Shown here one piece after another: positions 1 through 7,537 of a DNA stretch of 47,056 bases (position 1 is the first letter of the stretch; the number at the start of each line of letters is the position of its first letter). Origin of the DNA: an uncultured Clostridia bacterium (GTDB lineage: Bacteria > Bacillota > Clostridia > Oscillospirales > Oscillospiraceae); contig CAMNKQ010000002.1 of NCBI GenBank assembly GCA_946542465.1, positions 1-47,056 of the forward strand. Direction: 5' to 3'. A program made the translations under genes and the position numbers. The notes below the pieces were generated by a model that made no database searches, was not told where the DNA came from, and saw only the letters and a list, made by a program, of their open reading frames with translations.

Positions 1-2
1 AT

Positions 3-38
3 CCAAATCGAAGCCCAGCGAAGCGGGTTCGATTTGGG
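3..38. repeat. Palindromic hairpin at left edge
   Basis: Ten-base arms CCAAATCGAA and TTCGATTTGG, with inner CCC/GGG pairing, form a long hairpin. It lies beyond the terminator-like palindrome of the tRNA gene. It resembles the other intergenic palindromes in this window, but I see no second copy. Confidence 0.5.
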
Positions 39-44
39 AAAGGA

Positions 45-119
45 AGAAGGACTCTGCGGATGTGCAGTTTTCGCGGCTCTTACGCAAACCGCGGAAACGG
101 AACAAAGCAGAGTCCTTCT
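45..119 (-). terminator. Large inverted repeat downstream of tRNA-Leu
   Basis: Thirteen-base perfect arms (AGAAGGACTCTGC and its complement) enclose a second, imperfect inner pair (GTTTTCGCGG with CCGCGGAAAC). Read on the minus strand it follows the tRNA 3' end and is followed by TTCCTTTCCC. It is probably the tRNA terminator, although the stem is unusually long and two-layered. Confidence 0.5.
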
Positions 120-123
120 GACG

Positions 124-209
124 TGGTGCCGGTGACCGGACTCGAACCGGTACGGGATTGCTCCCAAGGGATTTTAAGTCCCTGGTGTCTACCATTCCAC
201 CACACCGGC
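124..209 (-). tRNA. tRNA-Leu (anticodon UAA)
   Basis: The reverse complement begins GCCGGTG and ends CACCGGCACCA, giving a seven-base acceptor stem with encoded CCA. The anticodon stem AGGGA/TCCCT encloses loop CTTAAAA, so the anticodon is TAA, reading UUA leucine codons. A GGTTCGAGTCC T-arm and a long variable arm (TTGGGAGCAATCCCG region) make it a class II tRNA, as expected for leucine. Total length is 86 bases. Confidence 0.95.
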
Positions 210-219
210 GTGCTTTTAC

Positions 220-248
220 ACTCTACCACTCCCGGGAATTTGTGTCAA
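220..248 (-). promoter_or_regulatory. Promoter of tRNA-Leu
   Basis: On the minus strand TTGACA is followed after 17 bases by TAGAGT. The -10 lies about 11 bases before the mature tRNA 5' end, a typical arrangement for a housekeeping sigma-A promoter. Confidence 0.7.
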
Positions 249-282
249 GACTTGGAAAGCCCCGCTTTTTTAGCCGGATCGC

Positions 283-311
283 TTGTAATTCCCGCGGTAC
301 TATGATAAAAT
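283..311 (+). promoter_or_regulatory. Promoter of the envelope operon
   Basis: TTGTAA and TAAAAT are separated by 17 bases, with an extended TG just before the -10. It lies about 30 bases before the GTG of the MBOAT gene and points into the operon running to 4848. Confidence 0.65.
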
Positions 312-341
312 AGACCGATTTTCGGGAAAGGAGCGCGGAGC

Positions 342-1700
342 GTGGTTTTTTCGTCGGCCATTTTCTTGTTTGCCTTTCTGCCGGCCGTGTTCCTTCTGGA
401 TCGACTGGGGCGGGATCTGCGCTGGAAGAACGCGGTTCTGGCGCTGGCCAGCCTCGTCTTTTATGCTTTCGGGCAGCTCTATTACGTCCCGCTGTTCCTG
501 CTCTCGGTGCTGATTAACTATCTGGCCGGGCGGCTGCTGATGGGGGGCGGACGGCGCCGGGCGGTGCTGACGGCGGCGGTGCTGATAAACCTGGGGCTGC
601 TGGCGGTGTTCAAGTACACGGATTTTGTCCTGCAGAATCTGGGCCTGCCCCCGGCGGGGATCATCCTGCCGATCGGCATCTCCTTTTACACCTTCCAGGG
701 CCTCTCCTATGTGATCGACTGCTATCGGGATCCGGCGAACGGCACCCGGAGCTTTCCGAAGCTCTTCCTCTATATCGCCTTTTTCCCCCAGCTGATCGCG
801 GGCCCCATCGTGAAGTATCACGATATCGCCGCGCAGATCGACGCGCGCGTCTGCGATCCCGTCCGGACGGAGCAGGGGATCCGCCGCTTCATCCTGGGCC
901 TGGCCAAAAAGCTGCTGGTGGCGGACACGGTGGGCTATATCGCCGATACGGTCTTCAACGGCGGCACCGGGGACATCCGCCTGGCCTGGCTGGGCGCCGT
1001 CTGCTACACGCTGCAGATCTACTATGACTTCTCCGGCTACAGCGACATGGCCATCGGCATGGGCCATATGTTCGGCTTCCAGATCCGGGAGAACTTCCTC
1101 CACCCCTATGGGGCGCGGACGATCCGGGACTTCTGGCGGCGCTGGCATGTCTCCCTGTCCTCCTGGTTTCGGGAGTATCTCTATATCCCCCTGGGCGGCA
1201 ACCGCAAGGGAAAACGCCGCGCGGCGCTCAACCGCTTTCTGGTCTTCCTCTGCACCGGCATCTGGCACGGCGCCAACTGGACCTTCGTGGTCTGGGGCCT
1301 GGGCCACGGCCTGCTCTCCGATCTGGAGGGCCTGGGGCTGATCCCGGTGGACAGACTGGAGAAATCCCGCGCGGGGCGGCTGCTCTGCCGGGTCTATACG
1401 CTGCTTTGCGTGACGCTGCTGTTCGTGGTTTTCCGGGCGGAGAGCCTCACGGCGGCCGGGGCCATGTTCACCGCTCTCTTTGCCGGCGCGGTCACGCCGG
1501 CGGGGACGATCCTGCTGCACCGGCTGCTGAACCCGGTGAGCGGCCTGATCCTGCTGCTGGCGGCCCTCTTCTCCCTGGGCATCCGCCGCCGCCCGCTGCC
1601 GCTGCCCCTCAGCCGGGTGCTGAGCCTGGGACTGCTGGTGCTGAGCATCCTGTGCCTGAGCCGGGGCGGCTTCCATCCTTTCATCTATTTCCAATTCTAA
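342..1700 (+). CDS. MBOAT family O-acyltransferase (AlgI/DltB-like)
   Basis: Polytopic membrane enzyme of 452 residues that moves acyl, usually acetyl, groups across the membrane onto an extracellular polymer. Hydrophobic spans run the whole length. The family hallmarks are FWRRWHVSLS around His269, YIPLGGN, and the invariant catalytic His309 in IWHGANWTF. Length matches AlgI and PatA. The start is a GTG preceded by GGAAAGGAG. The next gene is an AlgX/AlgJ-like protein, the usual partner in two-component polysaccharide O-acetylation systems, so export of acetyl groups to a cell-surface glycan is the likely role. The polymer cannot be named from sequence. A DltB role is less likely because no dltA, dltC or dltD is present. 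Confidence 0.9.
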   Translation: MVFSSAIFLFAFLPAVFLLDRLGRDLRWKNAVLALASLVFYAFGQLYYVPLFLLSVLINYLAGRLLMGGGRRRAVLTAAVLINLGLLAVFKYTDFVLQNLGLPPAGIILPIGISFYTFQGLSYVIDCYRDPANGTRSFPKLFLYIAFFPQLIAGPIVKYHDIAAQIDARVCDPVRTEQGIRRFILGLAKKLLVADTVGYIADTVFNGGTGDIRLAWLGAVCYTLQIYYDFSGYSDMAIGMGHMFGFQIRENFLHPYGARTIRDFWRRWHVSLSSWFREYLYIPLGGNRKGKRRAALNRFLVFLCTGIWHGANWTFVVWGLGHGLLSDLEGLGLIPVDRLEKSRAGRLLCRVYTLLCVTLLFVVFRAESLTAAGAMFTALFAGAVTPAGTILLHRLLNPVSGLILLLAALFSLGIRRRPLPLPLSRVLSLGLLVLSILCLSRGGFHPFIYFQF

Positions 1701-1728
1701 TCACTTGCGAAATCTATTTCGCAAGTGA
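1701..1728. terminator. Perfect 12-bp hairpin after the MBOAT gene
   Basis: TCACTTGCGAAA and its complement flank a four-base loop. It starts right after the stop codon. No U-tract follows, so it may trim or stabilise the message or attenuate transcription rather than fully terminate it. Confidence 0.45.
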
Positions 1729-1743
1729 GGACTCACATGTATC

Positions 1744-1861
1744 GCAGCGGGCCAGGGGCCCGCTTTGGTCGATGCGAGGGCTCGCTTGGCTCGCCTCAAG
1801 GTGTTTTTGAAGCGGCAAAGCTGCTTCAAAAACGATTTCAATACCTTCGGGTATCAATCCA
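1744..1861 (+). repeat. Dispersed 120-bp structured repeat, family A copy 1
   Basis: The same element recurs inverted at 46936-47056. It contains hairpins GCGGGCC/GGCCCGC, a perfect stem TTTTTGAAGC / GCTTCAAAAA around GGCAAA, and TACC-ttcg-GGTA. Several differences from copy 2 are paired and keep stems intact: GAAGC..GCTTC here is GAGGC..GCCTC there, and the first stem swaps a C-G pair for T-A. It separates two genes that would otherwise be contiguous in an operon. It is probably not translated, although the downstream reading frame is open through it. Confidence 0.8.
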
Positions 1862-1905
1862 GTCCGATTGTGCCTGCTGCATTCGACGATGCGTCCAATT
1901 TTGAT

Positions 1906-2919
1906 ATGAAGCATGCGATAAGCAAAGTGTATATTGCGCTGTTTCTGCTGCTCTGTCTGCTCCCAAGTCTGGGGATCCTGGTTTTCGGGGAGAGCGGGGC
2001 CGCCGCCAATGAGATCCTCTCGCCGCGCCCTCAATGGGGCTGGGAGGTGCTCAGCCAGACGGCGGACTATCTGGCCGACCACTTCGCCCTGCGGCAGCCG
2101 ATGGTGGCGCTCTGGTCGAGGCTGAACGCGGCGTTGGGCCACTCCACCGATGAGCAGGTGCTGCTGGGCCGCGAGGGCTGGCTCTATTACACGCCCTCTC
2201 TGCCGGACTATCTGGGCGAGCACCTGGAGGATGAGGACCTGGAGCAGATCGCCCGGAATCTGGCCCGCCTGCAGCAGCAGTGCGAGGAGAGCGGGCGGCA
2301 GTTTCTGTTTACCATTGCCCCGAACAAGAACAGCCTCTATCCCGAATACATGCCCGCCTGGGCGACAAACGGGCATGAGCAGGCCAACAGCGTCCGGCTC
2401 CGGCCGCTGCTGGAGCAGTACGGCGTTTGCTATGCCGATCTCTTTGCCCTGGACATGCCCTATTACCGCACGGACACCCACTGGACGGCGGAGGGCGCGG
2501 CCGTGGGCGCGGACGCGATCCTGCGCGCCCTGGGCCGGGAGAGCGGCTATGCCGCGCGCCGCTTTACGGCGGAGGGCCGGCACCTGGGCGACCTGGAGGA
2601 AATGCTCTATCCCGGTACGGCCGGGGAGGAGGCCGCCATCGTCGATACGACGGGCTTTTCCTATGAGGCCCTCGGCAAGGTAAACGGCGGCAACGCCCTG
2701 ACCATCCGTACGCAAAACCCAACAGGGGAGGGCAGCCTCTTCTGCTGGCGCGATTCTTTTGGGATTGCCCTCTATCCCTATCTGGCCGAGGATTACGCCG
2801 AGGCCGTTTTCTCCCGGTCCACGGACTACCGGCTCCCCGAGGGGGACTGGGACACCCTGATCCTGGAGATCGTGGAACGCAATCTGCCCAATTTATTGGA
2901 TATACCCATGGAGGACTGA
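1906..2919 (+). CDS. AlgX/AlgJ-like SGNH-type acetyltransferase partner (DHHW family)
   Basis: Protein of 337 residues with an N-terminal signal anchor (about residues 5-28) and an extracytoplasmic domain. The stretch YYRTDTHWTAEGA carries the D-x-H-W signature of the AlgX/AlgJ and DHHW families, and WRDSFG near the C-terminus fits the serine motif. These proteins take acetyl groups delivered by an MBOAT partner, here the preceding gene, and place them on an extracellular glycan. The frame stays open upstream through the family A repeat, but the ATG at 1906 is chosen because it immediately precedes the signal sequence. No convincing ribosome site is visible before it, which is odd for this genome and may reflect insertion of the repeat. 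Confidence 0.82.
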   Translation: MKHAISKVYIALFLLLCLLPSLGILVFGESGAAANEILSPRPQWGWEVLSQTADYLADHFALRQPMVALWSRLNAALGHSTDEQVLLGREGWLYYTPSLPDYLGEHLEDEDLEQIARNLARLQQQCEESGRQFLFTIAPNKNSLYPEYMPAWATNGHEQANSVRLRPLLEQYGVCYADLFALDMPYYRTDTHWTAEGAAVGADAILRALGRESGYAARRFTAEGRHLGDLEEMLYPGTAGEEAAIVDTTGFSYEALGKVNGGNALTIRTQNPTGEGSLFCWRDSFGIALYPYLAEDYAEAVFSRSTDYRLPEGDWDTLILEIVERNLPNLLDIPMED

Positions 2920-2923
2920 AAAC

Positions 2924-3307
2924 ATGAAAAACCTGCTGACGATCATCCTGCTGCTGGCCCTGTGCCTGTGCCTGTGCGCCTGCGGCGAGAGCAAAGAAGC
3001 CGCCGCCACCCCGACGCCTGCCCCTGTGGAGGAGCCGGCGAGCACCCAGCAGTCCGTTCTGCCCGGCGCGACGCTGGTAGAAGCGGAGGAGGAGCCGGAG
3101 GAAGAGGTGAACGAGGATCTGGAGAAGGCGATGAGTTTTCTGGAGAAGGACGTGTCTGAGCTGATCGCGGTCTTCGGCGAGCCCAATTCCAGCGATTACG
3201 GCCCCAGCTGCCTCGGCAGCGGCGAGGATGGCGAGCTGCACTATGACGCTTTCACGGTCTATACCTATCGGGAAGGCGAGAGTGAGATCGTGAAGGACGT
3301 GGAGTGA
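2924..3307 (+). CDS. Small lipoprotein of unknown function
   Basis: Protein of 127 residues. A leucine and cysteine-rich signal peptide ends in lipobox LCAC (about residue 20), followed by an Ala/Pro/Thr spacer and then a very acidic segment rich in EE pairs. The C-terminal half (about 65-127) looks globular, with an LIAVFGEP-GSGEDGELHYD region. I do not recognise the family. It starts four bases after the AlgX-like gene and its TGA overlaps the ATG of the next gene, so it is translationally coupled inside the envelope operon. Probable role: a membrane-tethered accessory of the polymer or S-layer machinery. Confidence 0.75.
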   Translation: MKNLLTIILLLALCLCLCACGESKEAAATPTPAPVEEPASTQQSVLPGATLVEAEEEPEEEVNEDLEKAMSFLEKDVSELIAVFGEPNSSDYGPSCLGSGEDGELHYDAFTVYTYREGESEIVKDVE

Positions 3308-4848
3308 TGGACACCAAACAGAGACTTGTTTCCCGGCTGGGCTGGGTCGCGGCGGCGCTGCTGCTGATTGCGACGACCTATCTCTTTACCAGCCGACAGG
3401 AGGAGCGGCTGCTGGCCCGCACTCCGATCACGGTCACCTACCACGATCCGGAGGGCAGCCAGAGCGAGGAGCTTGCTCCCGGCGGGGTGCCCAGCTTCCC
3501 GGACGCCCCTGCGATCGAGGGCTATACCTTCCTCTACTGGAAGGATAACGACGGCCAGCAGGTGATCAACCGGAAGCTCCGCCTCCATGAGAATACCGAC
3601 TACTACGCGGTCTATGCCATGGCCTTCGACCGGAGCGGGCATGAGGCCTGGCTGCCCCTGGACGAGGAGGGCAGCTTCCACCCGGATGAACAGATCACCC
3701 GCCGGGCGGCGGCAGAGCTGCTCTATCAGCTCCTGGGCACCGAGCTGGTGGGACAGGGCCGCTTCACCGACGTGGACAAAGAGGACAGCGCCTACAAGGC
3801 GGTGGCCACGCTCAAGGATCTGGGCGTGATCGGCGGCAGCCGTTTCCATCCCGACGAGTTGATCACCCGCTATGAATTCCTGCAGATGCTGACGTCTTTC
3901 TTCCCGGCGGAGGAGAGAAACGTCCGTTTTGCGGACCTGGAAGCCACGGATGAGGAGTACCCGGTTTTCCGCACTGCGGCGCAGCTCAACTGGATCGACA
4001 GCGGCAAGAAGGCAGAGGCCCGGCCCCACGAGGCCCTGACCCGGGCGGAACTGGCGCGCATCCTCTGTGAGGTGCTGAACCGCCGCGGCGATTCGGAACA
4101 TCGTGTCGAGATGGTCGGAACGATCCTGGACGTGCCTGTCAGCGATGAGCGCTATTGGACGATCGCGGAGATGTCCATCTCCCACACGTCCCGGCAGATC
4201 GGGGATGAGGAGATCTGGATCAAGAGCAAGGCGCTGCCCCTGCGTGACGAGGGCTTCTTCTTCCTTGGCAGCAGCCTGCACGCCATCAACAGCGAGGGCG
4301 TGGCGGTGGCCGATGCGGACTATCACAACATAAGCTTTGACGCCTCCGGCCGCGTGACCAGCGGCAACGCCGATCTGGACGCGCTGCTGCGGCCGGTGCT
4401 GGAGGAGATCGTGGACCCGGACAGCATGGAGCAGGAGGAAATGCTGCGGGCGGTGTTCGATTACGCCGTCAACAACATCTCCTATCGCAAGAAGGATCTG
4501 CACAAGCCCGGCGATATCTCCTGGGTCACCCAGACGGCGCTGGACACGCTGAACAGCCATCGGGGCAACTGCTACTGCTTTGCCGCCGTGTTCTACGAGC
4601 TGTCCCGCTTCCTCGGCTATGACACGCAGATCTTCAGCGGCATGGTCAACGGCGAGAACGGCCTGACGCCTCACTCCTGGACAGAGATCGAGATCGACGG
4701 CGAGCTCTACATGTTCGACCCGGAGCTGCAGTTCAAGAGCAACTGGGGGACACAGGATCAGTTCTTCATGCGCACGCCCGAGGAACTGGCCGCCTACAAC
4801 TACACCAAAGAAGCCCCTGCCTACTTCACGGTCATGTGGGGCGACTAA
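3307..4848 (+). CDS. SLH-domain protein with transglutaminase-like domain
   Basis: Surface protein of 513 residues. Order: membrane anchor (about 10-30); an InlB-type beta-repeat with the TYHDPEG..GYTFLYWKDNDG pattern (about 40-105); two to three S-layer-homology repeats (about 105-270) with FTDV, A-x-L and FHPDE-ITRYEF motifs; a variable segment; and a transglutaminase-like domain (about 370-500) with a plausible triad Cys422 (HRGNCYC), His456 (PHSW) and Asp471 (MFDPE). SLH repeats hold proteins to secondary cell-wall polymers, and the transglutaminase fold usually makes or breaks amide bonds. Its place in one operon with an O-acetylation pair suggests cell-wall surface assembly. ATG 3307 overlaps the previous stop. 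Confidence 0.85.
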   Translation: MDTKQRLVSRLGWVAAALLLIATTYLFTSRQEERLLARTPITVTYHDPEGSQSEELAPGGVPSFPDAPAIEGYTFLYWKDNDGQQVINRKLRLHENTDYYAVYAMAFDRSGHEAWLPLDEEGSFHPDEQITRRAAAELLYQLLGTELVGQGRFTDVDKEDSAYKAVATLKDLGVIGGSRFHPDELITRYEFLQMLTSFFPAEERNVRFADLEATDEEYPVFRTAAQLNWIDSGKKAEARPHEALTRAELARILCEVLNRRGDSEHRVEMVGTILDVPVSDERYWTIAEMSISHTSRQIGDEEIWIKSKALPLRDEGFFFLGSSLHAINSEGVAVADADYHNISFDASGRVTSGNADLDALLRPVLEEIVDPDSMEQEEMLRAVFDYAVNNISYRKKDLHKPGDISWVTQTALDTLNSHRGNCYCFAAVFYELSRFLGYDTQIFSGMVNGENGLTPHSWTEIEIDGELYMFDPELQFKSNWGTQDQFFMRTPEELAAYNYTKEAPAYFTVMWGD

Positions 4849-5142
4849 AACACAAAGACATGAAAAGGGGGCTGTGAAATCGTCCCCCATGCTGTGGGGG
4901 CTGACGCCCTCGGCAGAGCGCATTAATAGAGATCCCCAGCGAAAACGGGTAAAAGGTACCCGAATTCGCCGGGGATTTCTGTTTGTTATCCTTTCCACGC
5001 CGGGACGCCAAGGGTGGCGTCCCCTACAAGGGAAGTGCCCAAGCCGTTTTCTGTCAAGCGACTTTTTCCACAGCCCCATCTTCTTGCGAATTCTTGTCTG
5101 CGGGTATATACTGGACCCAATGAAAACAGGGGAGTGACAGCC
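4849..5142. other. Intergenic region with three hairpins
   Basis: Contains CCCCCA-TGC-TGTGGGGG (about 4885-4901), the long terminator-like hairpin listed separately, and GGGACGCC/GGCGTCCC (5002-5023) followed by CCCTAC. The last belongs to a set of GTAGGGG-led hairpins also seen at 26904 and 27094. No open frame of interest was found. Confidence 0.5.
4932..4976 (+). terminator. Terminator-like long hairpin of the envelope operon
   Basis: Arms ATCCCC-GCGAA-CGGGTA pair with TACCCG-TTCGC-GGGGAT, with small symmetrical internal loops. TTTCTGTTTGTT follows. It ends the operon that starts at 342. Confidence 0.6.
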
Positions 5143-6318
5143 GTGCAGGAAAAGTATCTGGCCTGGGGCCGGGTCAAGAATAAAATGCGGGAGATCACGG
5201 CCTACGGCAACGCCCGCAAGGCGGAGATCGGGGCCGAGAAGGTCTTTGATTTCAGCCTGGGCAGCCCCAGCGCGCCGGTGCCGGAGGCGGTGACCGAGGC
5301 GATGCTGGCGGCGCTGGCGCGGGAGGACTGCTGCGAAGTGACGCCCCGGGAGGGTCTGCCGGAATTTCGGCAGGCGGTGGCGGAGGATCTGAACCGCCGC
5401 TACGGCCTGGGGGTGGACCCGGCCTATATCCATGTGGCCACCGGCGCGGCGGGCAGCCTCGCCGTGAGCATCCACGCGCTGCTGAAAGCCGGGGAGGAGG
5501 CCATCGTTCTCGCGCCCTTCTTCTCGGAGTACCGCGTCTTTGTGGAGGGCGCGGGCGGCGTGGTCGTCCCCGTGGGGGCGGACGAAACGCTGCAGCCGGA
5601 TCTGGCGGCCTTCCGGGCGGCGGTCACGGAGAAGACCCGCCTGGTGCTGGTGAACACGCCCAACAATCCCGCCGGCGTCGTCCTCTCGGAGGAGAGCCTG
5701 GCCGCGATGGGCCGCATCCTGACCGAGGCCCAGGCGCGCTATGGGCGCGCCATCTATATGGTCTCGGACGAGCCCTATCGGGAGCTCCTCTACGAACGGA
5801 CGGCCATCCCCTGTGTGCTGAACGCCTATGACAACAGCATCCTCTGCTATTCCTACAGCAAGAGCCTCTCTCTGCCCGGCGAGCGCATCGGTTACCTGGC
5901 GCTGAACAGCCGCATGGCGGAGCGGGACGCGGTCTTTGCCGCGGTGAAGGAGGCGGCCCGGGCCCTGGGCTATAGCGGCGCGCCGGCCCTGATGCAGCGG
6001 GCCCTGATCGGCTGCCTGGGCAGAACGGCGGACGTGTCGCTCTACAAGCACAACCGGGATCTGCTCTACGAGGGCTTGACCGCGCTGGGCTTTTCCTGCG
6101 TCAAACCCGAGGGCGCCTTCTATCTCTTCATGAAAGCACCCATCGAGGACGCGGAGGCCTTCAGCGACGCGGCGCGGAAGTACGAGCTGCTGTTGGTGCC
6201 CAGCGACGGCTTCGGCGTACCCGGCTATCTGCGCCTGGCCTATTGCGTCCCCACTGCCACCATCGAGCGCTCCCTGCCCGCTTTCCGAAAACTCGCGGAG
6301 GAATACGGGCTGGTGTAA
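5143..6318 (+). CDS. PLP-dependent class I/II aminotransferase
   Basis: Fold-type I aminotransferase of 391 residues. The pyridoxal-phosphate lysine is Lys240 in YSKSLSLPGERIGY. NTPNNPAG and SDEPYRELLY supply the cofactor-ring contacts, and a C-terminal arginine in GYLRLAYC fits the substrate carboxylate site. Length is typical of the aspartate/aromatic aminotransferase group, but the donor and acceptor cannot be fixed from sequence. The GTG at 5143 is chosen because it has a GGGGAG ribosome site and begins the conserved QEKYLAWG region; the open frame extends 43 codons upstream without similarity. It appears monocistronic, with a strong terminator after it. Confidence 0.88.
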   Translation: MQEKYLAWGRVKNKMREITAYGNARKAEIGAEKVFDFSLGSPSAPVPEAVTEAMLAALAREDCCEVTPREGLPEFRQAVAEDLNRRYGLGVDPAYIHVATGAAGSLAVSIHALLKAGEEAIVLAPFFSEYRVFVEGAGGVVVPVGADETLQPDLAAFRAAVTEKTRLVLVNTPNNPAGVVLSEESLAAMGRILTEAQARYGRAIYMVSDEPYRELLYERTAIPCVLNAYDNSILCYSYSKSLSLPGERIGYLALNSRMAERDAVFAAVKEAARALGYSGAPALMQRALIGCLGRTADVSLYKHNRDLLYEGLTALGFSCVKPEGAFYLFMKAPIEDAEAFSDAARKYELLLVPSDGFGVPGYLRLAYCVPTATIERSLPAFRKLAEEYGLV

Positions 6319-6334
6319 CAGAATAAGCCAAACC

Positions 6335-6362
6335 AAAGGGCCTCCCGTGCGGAGGCCCTTTT
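6335..6362 (+). terminator. Rho-independent terminator
   Basis: AAAGGGCCTCC-cgtgc-GGAGGCCCTTTT, just after the aminotransferase stop. Confidence 0.9.
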
Positions 6363-6365
6363 AGT

Positions 6366-6393
6366 TTGACTTTTTTAACTAATGTGATATACT
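6366..6393 (+). promoter_or_regulatory. Promoter of the degV gene
   Basis: TTGACT, 16 bases, TATACT with an extended TGA before the -10. It is 31 bases upstream of the ATG. Confidence 0.8.
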
Positions 6394-6424
6394 AACACGG
6401 AATGATTTATTAAGGAGAATTATC

Positions 6425-7306
6425 ATGTCTTATATCATTGCCACCTCCTCCACCTCCGATCTGCCGCGGACCTATCTGGAGGAGCATCATATTCCCTTCA
6501 TCCCCTACCGCTTCACCGTCAATGAGCAGCCCGCCGAGGACGACTGCCGGGAGGAGCGCCGTGCCGCCATCTACGCCGGCATGCGCAAGGGCGACATCCT
6601 CAAGACCTCGATGATCAACGAGTTTGTCTACTACGATTTCTTTAAGGAGCTGCTGGACACCGGCAAGGACGTGATTTTCCTGGATATGTCCGAGAAAATG
6701 TCCGTCTCCTTTGAAAACTGCCGCCGCGCGGCCGAGAGCATCCGGGGCGAATACCCGGATCAGCGCCTATGCGTGATGGACACCCGCTGCATCTCCGGCG
6801 GCCTGGGTCTGCTGGTCATGCACATGGTGGCCCAGATGGAGTCCGGCGCCGACTTCGATGCCGTGGTGGGCTGGGGCGAGGAGAACAAACTGAAAATCGC
6901 CCACCGCTTCACCGTGGACGATCTGAACTACCTCAAGCGCGGCGGCCGCGTCTCCAACGCCGGGGCGCTGGTGGGCTCCATGCTGAACATCAAGCCCGTG
7001 CTCTACGTCCCCGATGAGGGCACGCTGAACGTGGCCAAAAAGGTGCGCGGCCGCAAGACCGCCCTCAAGACCATCCTGGACGCGGTGCTGCACGACCTGG
7101 ACCGGGTGGACACCGCCGGGCGCGACATGCTGATCCTCCACGCCGACTGCCTGGCCGACGCAGAGTACATCCGGGATAACGTAAAGCAGGCCCATCCCGA
7201 CATGGGCGAGATCCGCATCTCCTCCCTGGGCGTGGTCATCGGCGCCCACACCGGCCCGGGCCTTCTGGCCATCTTCTACCTCTGCGGCGAGAGAACGCCG
7301 GAATAA
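6425..7306 (+). CDS. DegV family protein (fatty-acid binding)
   Basis: DegV/FakB-type protein of 293 residues. Members bind a fatty acid in a two-domain fold and, as FakB, present it to the kinase FakA for phosphorylation before phospholipid synthesis. Visible family features are the N-terminal SYIIATSSTSDLP, the DTRCISGGLGLLV segment, and HRFTVDDLNYLKRGGRVS followed by LNIKPVL, which are core conserved DegV motifs. ATG at 6425 has an AAGGAG site. It has its own promoter and terminator. No fakA-like gene lies in the window, so the lipid-kinase link is family knowledge only. Confidence 0.92.
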   Translation: MSYIIATSSTSDLPRTYLEEHHIPFIPYRFTVNEQPAEDDCREERRAAIYAGMRKGDILKTSMINEFVYYDFFKELLDTGKDVIFLDMSEKMSVSFENCRRAAESIRGEYPDQRLCVMDTRCISGGLGLLVMHMVAQMESGADFDAVVGWGEENKLKIAHRFTVDDLNYLKRGGRVSNAGALVGSMLNIKPVLYVPDEGTLNVAKKVRGRKTALKTILDAVLHDLDRVDTAGRDMLILHADCLADAEYIRDNVKQAHPDMGEIRISSLGVVIGAHTGPGLLAIFYLCGERTPE

Positions 7307-7321
7307 AACGAGAATAAAACC

Positions 7322-7367
7322 AATCTCCAGGGAAGACCTGTGCGTCAGGCTTTTCCCTGGAGATTTT
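7322..7367 (+). terminator. Terminator of degV
   Basis: AATCTCCAGGGAA pairs with TTCCCTGGAGATT and is followed by TT. It is immediately followed by the 164-bp repeat. Confidence 0.8.
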
Positions 7368-7373
7368 CGTATT

Positions 7374-7537
7374 ATACTGATATCGGATAGGAAGGTCGGA
7401 AATGATTTTCGAGGCAGAATTGCGCCAGGCAAGGCGGCCTCCGCAGAGCATAATGGAGATATATGGTCAAGGAGGCCAACGCAGTATGGCAGTTTTCTGG
7501 CCGGAAAGAATCCGAGATTTCTATCAGATATCAGTAT
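7374..7537. mobile_element. 164-bp MITE-like element, family B copy 1
   Basis: Bounded by inverted ends ATACTGATATC and GATATCAGTAT, extending to about 17 bp (ATACTGATATCNGATAG). The whole element matches the reverse complement of 16325-16488 with seven differences by hand alignment. It has no coding capacity. It sits exactly between the convergent degV and spoVAE genes and its last base is the last base of the spoVAE stop codon. No clear target-site duplication is visible. Confidence 0.85.

Noticed and set aside
300-1694. Long minus-strand open frame opposite the MBOAT gene
   Set aside because: Gln/Arg/His-rich low-complexity translation produced by high-GC antisense of a real gene; no start context or family motif.
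1765-1905. N-terminal extension of the AlgX-like protein through the family A repeat
   Set aside because: The extension is encoded by a dispersed repeat and precedes a clear signal anchor; its similarity to a frame at the right end of the window comes from the repeat, not from a protein family.
3265-6336. Minus-strand open frame of over 1000 codons opposite the SLH and aminotransferase genes
   Set aside because: Antisense frame of two well-supported plus-strand genes; crosses a terminator and a promoter region and has no recognisable domain.
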